Origin: Phaeosaccion multiseriatum
Lineage: Eukaryota > Ochrophyta, other classes
Length of the DNA stretch: 64,000 bases
NCBI GenBank assembly: GCA_965112735.1
Contig: OZ218961.1
Location: 1 to 64,000, forward strand
Direction of reading: 5' to 3'
The position numbers and the translations under genes are program-made. Below the pieces are notes generated by a model. It was not told where the DNA came from. It saw nothing but the letters and a program-made list of their open reading frames with translations, and made no database searches. Of the stretch, positions 1 to 11,501 are shown piece after piece (the stretch's first letter is position 1; each line of letters opens with the position of its first letter).

Positions 1-3000
1 CTAACCCTAACCCTAACCCTAACCCTAACCCTAACCCTAACCCTAACCCTAACCCTAACCCTAACCCTAACCCTAACCCTAACCCTAACCCTAACCCTAA
101 CCCTAACCCTAACCCTAACCCTAACCCTAACCCTAACCCTAACCCTAACCCTAACCCTAACCCTAACCCTAACCCTAACCCTAACCCTAACCCTAACCCT
201 AACCCTAACCCTAACCCTAACCCTAACCCTAACCCTAACCCTAACCCTAACCCTAACCCTAACCCTAACCCTAACCCTAACCCTAACCCTAACCCTAACC
301 CTAACCCTAACCCTAACCCTAACCCTAACCCTAACCCTAACCCTAACCCTAACCCTAACCCTAACCCTAACCCTAACCCTAACCCTAACCCTAACCCTAA
401 CCCTAACCCTAACCCTAACCCTAACCCTAACCCTAACCCTAACCCTAACCCTAACCCTAACCCTAACCCTAACCCTAACCCTAACCCTAACCCTAACCCT
501 AACCCTAACCCTAACCCTAACCCTAACCCTAACCCTAACCCTAACCCTAACCCTAACCCTAACCCTAACCCTAACCCTAACCCTAACCCTAACCCTAACC
601 CTAACCCTAACCCTAACCCTAACCCTAACCCTAACCCTAACCCTAACCCTAACCCTAACCCTAACCCTAACCCTAACCCTAACCCTAACCCTAACCCTAA
701 CCCTAACCCTAACCCTAACCCTAACCCTAACCCTAACCCTAACCCTAACCCTAACCCTAACCCTAACCCTAACCCTAACCCTAACCCTAACCCTAACCCT
801 AACCCTAACCCTAACCCTAACCCTAACCCTAACCCTAACCCTAACCCTAACCCTAACCCTAACCCTAACCCTAACCCTAACCCTAACCCTAACCCTAACC
901 CTAACCCTAACCCTAACCCTAACCCTAACCCTAACCCTAACCCTAACCCTAACCCTAACCCTAACCCTAACCCTAACCCTAACCCTAACCCTAACCCTAA
1001 CCCTAACCCTAACCCTAACCCTAACCCTAACCCTAACCCTAACCCTAACCCTAACCCTAACCCTAACCCTAACCCTAACCCTAACCCTAACCCTAACCCT
1101 AACCCTAACCCTAACCCTAACCCTAACCCTAACCCTAACCCTAACCCTAACCCTAACCCTAACCCTAACCCTAACCCTAACCCTAACCCTAACCCTAACC
1201 CTAACCCTAACCCTAACCCTAACCCTAACCCTAACCCTAACCCTAACCCTAACCCTAACCCTAACCCTAACCCTAACCCTAACCCTAACCCTAACCCTAA
1301 CCCTAACCCTAACCCTAACCCTAACCCTAACCCTAACCCTAACCCTAACCCTAACCCTAACCCTAACCCTAACCCTAACCCTAACCCTAACCCTAACCCT
1401 AACCCTAACCCTAACCCTAACCCTAACCCTAACCCTAACCCTAACCCTAACCCTAACCCTAACCCTAACCCTAACCCTAACCCTAACCCTAACCCTAACC
1501 CTAACCCTAACCCTAACCCTAACCCTAACCCTAACCCTAACCCTAACCCTAACCCTAACCCTAACCCTAACCCTAACCCTAACCCTAACCCTAACCCTAA
1601 CCCTAACCCTAACCCTAACCCTAACCCTAACCCTAACCCTAACCCTAACCCTAACCCTAACCCTAACCCTAACCCTAACCCTAACCCTAACCCTAACCCT
1701 AACCCTAACCCTAACCCTAACCCTAACCCTAACCCTAACCCTAACCCTAACCCTAACCCTAACCCTAACCCTAACCCTAACCCTAACCCTAACCCTAACC
1801 CTAACCCTAACCCTAACCCTAACCCTAACCCTAACCCTAACCCTAACCCTAACCCTAACCCTAACCCTAACCCTAACCCTAACCCTAACCCTAACCCTAA
1901 CCCTAACCCTAACCCTAACCCTAACCCTAACCCTAACCCTAACCCTAACCCTAACCCTAACCCTAACCCTAACCCTAACCCTAACCCTAACCCTAACCCT
2001 AACCCTAACCCTAACCCTAACCCTAACCCTAACCCTAACCCTAACCCTAACCCTAACCCTAACCCTAACCCTAACCCTAACCCTAACCCTAACCCTAACC
2101 CTAACCCTAACCCTAACCCTAACCCTAACCCTAACCCTAACCCTAACCCTAACCCTAACCCTAACCCTAACCCTAACCCTAACCCTAACCCTAACCCTAA
2201 CCCTAACCCTAACCCTAACCCTAACCCTAACCCTAACCCTAACCCTAACCCTAACCCTAACCCTAACCCTAACCCTAACCCTAACCCTAACCCTAACCCT
2301 AACCCTAACCCTAACCCTAACCCTAACCCTAACCCTAACCCTAACCCTAACCCTAACCCTAACCCTAACCCTAACCCTAACCCTAACCCTAACCCTAACC
2401 CTAACCCTAACCCTAACCCTAACCCTAACCCTAACCCTAACCCTAACCCTAACCCTAACCCTAACCCTAACCCTAACCCTAACCCTAACCCTAACCCTAA
2501 CCCTAACCCTAACCCTAACCCTAACCCTAACCCTAACCCTAACCCTAACCCTAACCCTAACCCTAACCCTAACCCTAACCCTAACCCTAACCCTAACCCT
2601 AACCCTAACCCTAACCCTAACCCTAACCCTAACCCTAACCCTAACCCTAACCCTAACCCTAACCCTAACCCTAACCCTAACCCTAACCCTAACCCTAACC
2701 CTAACCCTAACCCTAACCCTAACCCTAACCCTAACCCTAACCCTAACCCTAACCCTAACCCTAACCCTAACCCTAACCCTAACCCTAACCCTAACCCTAA
2801 CCCTAACCCTAACCCTAACCCTAACCCTAACCCTAACCCTAACCCTAACCCTAACCCTAACCCTAACCCTAACCCTAACCCTAACCCTAACCCTAACCCT
2901 AACCCTAACCCTAACCCTAACCCTAACCCTAACCCTAACCCTAACCCTAACCCTAACCCTAACCCTAACCCTAACCCTAACCCTAACCCTAACCCTAACC

Positions 3001-6000
3001 CTAACCCTAACCCTAACCCTAACCCTAACCCTAACCCTAACCCTAACCCTAACCCTAACCCTAACCCTAACCCTAACCCTAACCCTAACCCTAACCCTAA
3101 CCCTAACCCTAACCCTAACCCTAACCCTAACCCTAACCCTAACCCTAACCCTAACCCTAACCCTAACCCTAACCCTAACCCTAACCCTAACCCTAACCCT
3201 AACCCTAACCCTAACCCTAACCCTAACCCTAACCCTAACCCTAACCCTAACCCTAACCCTAACCCTAACCCTAACCCTAACCCTAACCCTAACCCTAACC
3301 CTAACCCTAACCCTAACCCTAACCCTAACCCTAACCCTAACCCTAACCCTAACCCTAACCCTAACCCTAACCCTAACCCTAACCCTAACCCTAACCCTAA
3401 CCCTAACCCTAACCCTAACCCTAACCCTAACCCTAACCCTAACCCTAACCCTAACCCTAACCCTAACCCTAACCCTAACCCTAACCCTAACCCTAACCCT
3501 AACCCTAACCCTAACCCTAACCCTAACCCTAACCCTAACCCTAACCCTAACCCTAACCCTAACCCTAACCCTAACCCTAACCCTAACCCTAACCCTAACC
3601 CTAACCCTAACCCTAACCCTAACCCTAACCCTAACCCTAACCCTAACCCTAACCCTAACCCTAACCCTAACCCTAACCCTAACCCTAACCCTAACCCTAA
3701 CCCTAACCCTAACCCTAACCCTAACCCTAACCCTAACCCTAACCCTAACCCTAACCCTAACCCTAACCCTAACCCTAACCCTAACCCTAACCCTAACCCT
3801 AACCCTAACCCTAACCCTAACCCTAACCCTAACCCTAACCCTAACCCTAACCCTAACCCTAACCCTAACCCTAACCCTAACCCTAACCCTAACCCTAACC
3901 CTAACCCTAACCCTAACCCTAACCCTAACCCTAACCCTAACCCTAACCCTAACCCTAACCCTAACCCTAACCCTAACCCTAACCCTAACCCTAACCCTAA
4001 CCCTAACCCTAACCCTAACCCTAACCCTAACCCTAACCCTAACCCTAACCCTAACCCTAACCCTAACCCTAACCCTAACCCTAACCCTAACCCTAACCCT
4101 AACCCTAACCCTAACCCTAACCCTAACCCTAACCCTAACCCTAACCCTAACCCTAACCCTAACCCTAACCCTAACCCTAACCCTAACCCTAACCCTAACC
4201 CTAACCCTAACCCTAACCCTAACCCTAACCCTAACCCTAACCCTAACCCTAACCCTAACCCTAACCCTAACCCTAACCCTAACCCTAACCCTAACCCTAA
4301 CCCTAACCCTAACCCTAACCCTAACCCTAACCCTAACCCTAACCCTAACCCTAACCCTAACCCTAACCCTAACCCTAACCCTAACCCTAACCCTAACCCT
4401 AACCCTAACCCTAACCCTAACCCTAACCCTAACCCTAACCCTAACCCTAACCCTAACCCTAACCCTAACCCTAACCCTAACCCTAACCCTAACCCTAACC
4501 CTAACCCTAACCCTAACCCTAACCCTAACCCTAACCCTAACCCTAACCCTAACCCTAACCCTAACCCTAACCCTAACCCTAACCCTAACCCTAACCCTAA
4601 CCCTAACCCTAACCCTAACCCTAACCCTAACCCTAACCCTAACCCTAACCCTAACCCTAACCCTAACCCTAACCCTAACCCTAACCCTAACCCTAACCCT
4701 AACCCTAACCCTAACCCTAACCCTAACCCTAACCCTAACCCTAACCCTAACCCTAACCCTAACCCTAACCCTAACCCTAACCCTAACCCTAACCCTAACC
4801 CTAACCCTAACCCTAACCCTAACCCTAACCCTAACCCTAACCCTAACCCTAACCCTAACCCTAACCCTAACCCTAACCCTAACCCTAACCCTAACCCTAA
4901 CCCTAACCCTAACCCTAACCCTAACCCTAACCCTAACCCTAACCCTAACCCTAACCCTAACCCTAACCCTAACCCTAACCCTAACCCTAACCCTAACCCT
5001 AACCCTAACCCTAACCCTAACCCTAACCCTAACCCTAACCCTAACCCTAACCCTAACCCTAACCCTAACCCTAACCCTAACCCTAACCCTAACCCTAACC
5101 CTAACCCTAACCCTAACCCTAACCCTAACCCTAACCCTAACCCTAACCCTAACCCTAACCCTAACCCTAACCCTAACCCTAACCCTAACCCTAACCCTAA
5201 CCCTAACCCTAACCCTAACCCTAACCCTAACCCTAACCCTAACCCTAACCCTAACCCTAACCCTAACCCTAACCCTAACCCTAACCCTAACCCTAACCCT
5301 AACCCTAACCCTAACCCTAACCCTAACCCTAACCCTAACCCTAACCCTAACCCTAACCCTAACCCTAACCCTAACCCTAACCCTAACCCTAACCCTAACC
5401 CTAACCCTAACCCTAACCCTAACCCTAACCCTAACCCTAACCCTAACCCTAACCCTAACCCTAACCCTAACCCTAACCCTAACCCTAACCCTAACCCTAA
5501 CCCTAACCCTAACCCTAACCCTAACCCTAACCCTAACCCTAACCCTAACCCTAACCCTAACCCTAACCCTAACCCTAACCCTAACCCTAACCCTAACCCT
5601 AACCCTAACCCTAACCCTAACCCTAACCCTAACCCTAACCCTAACCCTAACCCTAACCCTAACCCTAACCCTAACCCTAACCCTAACCCTAACCCTAACC
5701 CTAACCCTAACCCTAACCCTAACCCTAACCCTAACCCTAACCCTAACCCTAACCCTAACCCTAACCCTAACCCTAACCCTAACCCTAACCCTAACCCTAA
5801 CCCTAACCCTAACCCTAACCCTAACCCTAACCCTAACCCTAACCCTAACCCTAACCCTAACCCTAACCCTAACCCTAACCCTAACCCTAACCCTAACCCT
5901 AACCCTAACCCTAACCCTAACCCTAACCCTAACCCTAACCCTAACCCTAACCCTAACCCTAACCCTAACCCTAACCCTAACCCTAACCCTAACCCTAACC

Positions 6001-7804
6001 CTAACCCTAACCCTAACCCTAACCCTAACCCTAACCCTAACCCTAACCCTAACCCTAACCCTAACCCTAACCCTAACCCTAACCCTAACCCTAACCCTAA
6101 CCCTAACCCTAACCCTAACCCTAACCCTAACCCTAACCCTAACCCTAACCCTAACCCTAACCCTAACCCTAACCCTAACCCTAACCCTAACCCTAACCCT
6201 AACCCTAACCCTAACCCTAACCCTAACCCTAACCCTAACCCTAACCCTAACCCTAACCCTAACCCTAACCCTAACCCTAACCCTAACCCTAACCCTAACC
6301 CTAACCCTAACCCTAACCCTAACCCTAACCCTAACCCTAACCCTAACCCTAACCCTAACCCTAACCCTAACCCTAACCCTAACCCTAACCCTAACCCTAA
6401 CCCTAACCCTAACCCTAACCCTAACCCTAACCCTAACCCTAACCCTAACCCTAACCCTAACCCTAACCCTAACCCTAACCCTAACCCTAACCCTAACCCT
6501 AACCCTAACCCTAACCCTAACCCTAACCCTAACCCTAACCCTAACCCTAACCCTAACCCTAACCCTAACCCTAACCCTAACCCTAACCCTAACCCTAACC
6601 CTAACCCTAACCCTAACCCTAACCCTAACCCTAACCCTAACCCTAACCCTAACCCTAACCCTAACCCTAACCCTAACCCTAACCCTAACCCTAACCCTAA
6701 CCCTAACCCTAACCCTAACCCTAACCCTAACCCTAACCCTAACCCTAACCCTAACCCTAACCCTAACCCTAACCCTAACCCTAACCCTAACCCTAACCCT
6801 AACCCTAACCCTAACCCTAACCCTAACCCTAACCCTAACCCTAACCCTAACCCTAACCCTAACCCTAACCCTAACCCTAACCCTAACCCTAACCCTAACC
6901 CTAACCCTAACCCTAACCCTAACCCTAACCCTAACCCTAACCCTAACCCTAACCCTAACCCTAACCCTAACCCTAACCCTAACCCTAACCCTAACCCTAA
7001 CCCTAACCCTAACCCTAACCCTAACCCTAACCCTAACCCTAACCCTAACCCTAACCCTAACCCTAACCCTAACCCTAACCCTAACCCTAACCCTAACCCT
7101 AACCCTAACCCTAACCCTAACCCTAACCCTAACCCTAACCCTAACCCTAACCCTAACCCTAACCCTAACCCTAACCCTAACCCTAACCCTAACCCTAACC
7201 CTAACCCTAACCCTAACCCTAACCCTAACCCTAACCCTAACCCTAACCCTAACCCTAACCCTAACCCTAACCCTAACCCTAACCCTAACCCTAACCCTAA
7301 CCCTAACCCTAACCCTAACCCTAACCCTAACCCTAACCCTAACCCTAACCCTAACCCTAACCCTAACCCTAACCCTAACCCTAACCCTAACCCTAACCCT
7401 AACCCTAACCCTAACCCTAACCCTAACCCTAACCCTAACCCTAACCCTAACCCTAACCCTAACCCTAACCCTAACCCTAACCCTAACCCTAACCCTAACC
7501 CTAACCCTAACCCTAACCCTAACCCTAACCCTAACCCTAACCCTAACCCTAACCCTAACCCTAACCCTAACCCTAACCCTAACCCTAACCCTAACCCTAA
7601 CCCTAACCCTAACCCTAACCCTAACCCTAACCCTAACCCTAACCCTAACCCTAACCCTAACCCTAACCCTAACCCTAACCCTAACCCTAACCCTAACCCT
7701 AACCCTAACCCTAACCCTAACCCTAACCCTAACCCTAACCCCTAACCCTAACCCTAACCCTAACCCTAACCTAACCCTAACCCTAACCCTAACCCTAACC
7801 CTAA
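1..7804. repeat. Telomere, (CCCTAA)n array
   Basis: Uninterrupted hexamer CCCTAA (TTAGGG on the other strand) runs from base 1 to about 7804. The C-rich strand reads 5' to 3' inward, as expected at a left chromosome end. The first 7.7 kb is perfectly uniform. The only irregular units are at the inner edge: one with an extra C near 7738-7746 and one lacking a C near 7770. Unique sequence starts at GGAGAGAGAG. Long uniform arrays like this are typical of an active telomerase end read by long-read sequencing; the true length may differ from the assembled length. Confidence 0.99.
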
Positions 7805-8399
7805 GGAGAGAGAGAGAGGGAGGGGGGGGGAGGAGAGGGAGAGGGAGAGAGAGGGAGAGAAGCCTATACATGGTTTTGTTACAGAGAGAGGGATCGGAAA
7901 GGGAGAGGACGACACAAAAAGTGTGGTAAAGAGACAAAAGGCGCGGGGTGGCACAGGAGCGCGAGCGCGAGCACGAGCACGAGAGAACAAGAGAACGAAG
8001 GAGGAGAGGCTCAGCTGCGCTTCGTCCTCTTCGAAAACAAACATAAATGTGACTACGAAAACAAACATAACGATGCATGTATACTCTGAAGAGGGCCCAG
8101 GAGCTCCATTCTTCCCACTACACAACCCACCCAGCCGCTCTTCCTTTGCCGTTTCCCATTCTCGCCATCGTAGTTTTATACATCTTGTATGCACGTATAG
8201 ATATAGCTTCCCCCGCTACTCCCCGCAGCTCCTCTCTGCACTGTAAGGCGGACAGGTGACAAGTGACTCCCTTGTTGGCTACGGCTGCTCGCCCCCCCTC
8301 GGTTGCTGCACCTCCTGCTGAGACCTCTTCCCTCTTCAGGCAGGGCCTACGATAGCTGTGCTGCGCTGTGCGTTGTCATCCTCTGTCCCATCGCCCTCC
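7805..8399. other. Subtelomeric spacer
   Basis: Purine-rich sequence (GA runs, 7805-7860) is followed by unique DNA with a GCGCGAGCACGAG mini-repeat near 7957-7983 and a short direct repeat (CGAAAACAAACATAA) at about 8031 and 8056. I see no convincing gene. Open frames here run into the telomere or the GA tract and look spurious. The spacer is unusually short: the first gene ends under 600 bp from the telomere. Confidence 0.7.
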
Positions 8400-10666
8400 T
8401 TACCAGCGAATCACCTCAAGCCCCTCGGGTAGATCTGCAGGCAGCTGGTATTCCTCCCCAACCGTAAGAATCCTGAGGCTAGCAGGCAGGCTCTCCAGAG
8501 GGCAGGTGTACTCCGGTCTCAGTCTGAGCCCCCGGAGAGAAGCAGGCAGCTTCAGAGGGTGGTTAAAGCACTTCCCCATCGCCACATGCTCCACACCGCA
8601 AGGAAGGACCAAGTGCTGATTGAACTGTGATGCCTGATTAAATGCGATCTTCTTGAGCGAGGCTGGCAGCTCCAGAGGGAGGTCAAAGTCACGACCCATC
8701 ACCACCTCCTCCACACCGCAAGGAAGGTCCAGCTGCTGATTGAACTTACCATACCCCCAGCCGAATCTGATCTTCTTCAAAGAGGCAGGGAGGTCCAGAG
8801 GGAGGTTAAAGTCAGGCCCCATCCAAACCTCCTCCACACCGCAAGGAAGGACCAAGTGTTGATTGAACTTCGAATCGCGGTCAAATCTGATCTTCTTGAG
8901 CGAGGCAGGCAGCTCCAGAGGGAGGTTGAAGTACTGCCCCATCCAAACCTCCTCCACACCGCAAGGAAGGACCAAGTGCTGATTGAACTTCGAATCGCGG
9001 TCAAATCTGATTTTCTTGAGCGAGGCAGGCAGCTCCAGAGGGAGGTTAAAGTGCTGCCCCATCTCCACCTCCTCCACACCACAAGGAAGGATCAGGGGCT
9101 GATTGAACTTCGAGCTCCCAACAAATATGATCCTCTTCACTGAAGCAGGAGGTCCAGAGGGAGGTTGAAGTCACCCCCCACTATCACCTCCTCCACACCA
9201 CCAGGAAGGAGCAGCTGCTGATTGAACTTCTGGCCCAGTCTGATCTTCTGGAGCGAGGTAGGCAGCTCTAGAGGGCGGTTAAAGCACTTCCCCATCACCA
9301 CCTCCTCCACATCGCAAGGAAGGTCCAACTGCTGATTGAACTCCGATTCCACATCAAATGCGATCTTCTTGAGCGAGGCAGGGAGGTCCAGAGGGAGGTT
9401 AAAGTGCTTCCCCATCTGCAGCTCCTCCACACCACAAGGAAGGTCCAAGTGATGATTGAACTGTGAGCCCTCATCAAATCTGATCTTCTTCAACGAGGCA
9501 GGCAGCTCCAGAGGGAGATTAAAGTACTTCCCCATGTTCACCTCCTCCACACCACTAGGAAGGTCCACGTACTGGGTAAAGCTCCTCCCAAAATTGATCT
9601 TCTTCAGCGAAGCAGGCAACTCCAGAGGGAGGTTAAAGCGCCACCCCATGTCCACGTCCTCCACACCAAAAGGAAGGTCCAAGTGCTGATTGAAGTGTGA
9701 GTCAACCCCAAATTTGATCTTCTTGAGCGAGGCAGGCAGCTCCAGAGGGAGGTTAAACGCACACCCCATGTCCACCTCCTCCACACCACAAGGAAGGTCA
9801 ATGTGCAGATTGAACGTAGAGGTGAAGCCAAATCCGATCTTCTTGAGCGAGGCAGGCAGCTCCAGAGGGAGGTTAAACGCACGCCCCATGTCCACCTCCT
9901 CCACACCGCAAGGAAGGATCAGGGGCTGATTGAACTTCGAGCTCCCAACAAATATGATCCTCTTCACTGAAGCAGGCAGCTCCAGAGGGAGGTTAAATTC
10001 ATCCCCCACTATCACCTCCTCCACGCCACAAGGAAGGAGCAGCTGCTGATTGAACTTCCGGCCCAGTCTGATCTTCTGGAGCGAGGCAGGCAGGTCCAGG
10101 GGGGAGTCAAAGTGACACCCCATCTCCACATCCTCGACTGTGCTTGGCACCGACACGGCTTGATTGAAACTATCGGAGAAAGTAAGGCGCTTAACCGATG
10201 CTGGCAGCAGCGCCAATGCTTGTTTAGCGAGAGCCTTGTCCTCAGCGGTGTTAGGAGTCGTACTTTCGATAAAAGCCGTTGTCACGTCAAAGTAGAGGGC
10301 GACGGTACGGCCGAGCTTCACAGCCGCGACGCGAAAGAAACCACTGCCCGCTTCGACTGCCTGCTCTTCGTCTTCCTCCTCTTGCCTCTCCTGGATCATT
10401 CCCGACTTCCCCGCCTCTTCAGCAGCACCCGCCTGCTCTACGGAGAATGATAAAGCAACCTTCCTCGAGTCCGCTTCCTTCTGGTTCTTCAGCAAGCTTA
10501 GCATACGACGCTGTACACACTCAGGCATGTCGGTGTTGATCACCAGAGTGCGGGAGGTGGCCTCATCCAGCTCCTTGCACACTCCCCACAGAGCTTTGGT
10601 AGGGAAGAGGCAGGCCACACTTCTCAGAGCCGCTGGCCCCGCGCTGCTCCAAGGTACTAAACTCAT
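8400..10666 (-). CDS. FNIP-repeat protein, interrupted by a 1-bp frameshift
   Basis: The ATG is at 10666. About 180 N-terminal residues precede the repeats, with a possible F-box-like start (ALRSVACLFPTKALWGVCKE) and an acidic Glu-rich stretch. After this comes a long array of 40-residue units, each made of two FNIP-type repeats (FNLPLELPASLKKI and FNQHLDLPCGVEEV patterns). FNIP repeats form leucine-rich-repeat-like solenoids, known from Dictyostelium, other protists and some giant viruses, and are usually thought to bind proteins. The first frame stops at 9137. The same repeat pattern continues in another frame from 9140 to 8400 with no ATG of its own. At about 9149 the run GCAGGGAGG seen in sister units is GCAGGAGG, so one base is missing. 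The gene is therefore either newly broken or carries an assembly homopolymer error. Unbroken length would be about 755 residues. No introns are evident. Confidence 0.85.
8590..10125 (-). repeat. 120-bp tandem coding repeat (FNIP array)
   Basis: About thirteen units of roughly 120 bp (40 codons) lie head to tail, recognisable by CCACACCGCAAGGAAGG recurring every ~120 bp. A higher-order duplication is visible: the block from 9082 to about 9270 is nearly identical to 9909-10097, an offset of 827 bp (about seven units). This indicates recent unequal exchange. Confidence 0.9.
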
Positions 10667-10732
10667 TAAGCCCTTGGAGGCTCCTCCTCCTCCCCCGCCT
10701 TTTCTTTCTTTTTTTAAGGCTTTTTTTTTTCT
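10667..10732. other. Spacer with T-rich runs
   Basis: A short spacer upstream of the FNIP gene contains CTCCTCC and two T runs (around 10708-10730). On the minus strand these are A-rich runs upstream of the FNIP start. No gene is visible. Confidence 0.5.
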
Positions 10733-11107
10733 GTGATTGCGGCGACGATCTCGTGGGTCGTTGGTGCTCCGCCTTCCTCAACTGATTCTTCAATTCGCCA
10801 GGGTGGGGACATCCACTATGACCCCACGCGGTACCACCTTGTCCCTTTTGCAATAGAACAGCAAGGTGCATTTGGCCCGTCAGCACAGATGTTTATCAAA
10901 ACACTCGCCACCCACATGGCTGGGGGGCACGAACATCTTGACACGAGGGCTTATGCGAGGGCTGTTTGCGTCATTCGGCGACGATTAGCCGTAGCGCTCC
11001 AGCGGGCCCGACACGAACGATCGGTTCGCCACAGGATCCTGGCTGGTATCAACTTTGTTCCAATGGGAAGAACTGATGAGTCAGAGGGACACGACCTCGA
11101 GGGCTAA
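10733..11107 (+). mobile_element. Non-LTR retrotransposon remnant (3' end of a reverse-transcriptase ORF)
   Basis: A 124-codon open frame with no ATG contains the pattern HLVPFAIEQQGAFGPSAQMF followed by an Arg-rich LAVALQRA segment. This arrangement (PFxxExxGxxGPxAxxF ... RRRLAxALxRA) is typical of the C-terminal end of LINE-type reverse-transcriptase ORFs in protists and algae. The catalytic reverse-transcriptase motifs are absent, so it is a fragment. It abuts T runs and lies about 3 kb from the telomere. The assignment rests on pattern recognition only. Confidence 0.5.
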
Positions 11108-11501
11108 GTTCCCCGGGGCGGTGAGACATTACTTTTAGACAACCATAGATGGCACTTAAGGGTGTAATATAACAACTGATTCTTCAATTCTTCCTTCCAT
11201 TCTCCCCCCTCCTCCTGCTGATCTCTTCCTCGAAAACCAGCCGGATGCTACTGCCAAGCACCGAAGGTCTTGTAGTGGCAGAGATCGGGAGCTGTCGTTC
11301 GGCGTGTGAGTGTGACGTATGGACTCACAGGAGTGGCTGAACCGTTACGCGGGCGAGGCGCTTGCCTAGGCAGCCAGAGCAGTGGCTGTATGCGGAGGGA
11401 GCGAGAAGAGGAGACAGGCTGTGCGATGCCGCGTCCGTAGCAAATCTTTGCCAGTGGGGTAGCTAAGAAAGGCAGCCAGTTGTTGTTTGGTGGGGAGCAA
11501 A
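11108..11501. other. Spacer upstream of sulfotransferase gene
   Basis: Unique sequence of about 390 bp with no convincing ORF, tRNA or repeat. It should contain the 3' flank of the retrotransposon fragment and the promoter and 5' UTR of the following gene. Confidence 0.5.

Noticed and set aside
7766-8194. Open frame on the minus strand ending in Leu-Gly repeats
   Set aside because: The Leu-Gly run is the telomere array read in one frame, and the rest has no protein-like conservation.
8777-9929. Overlapping frames within the FNIP array on both strands
   Set aside because: Periodic shadows of the 120-bp coding repeat; only the FNIP frame matches a known family.
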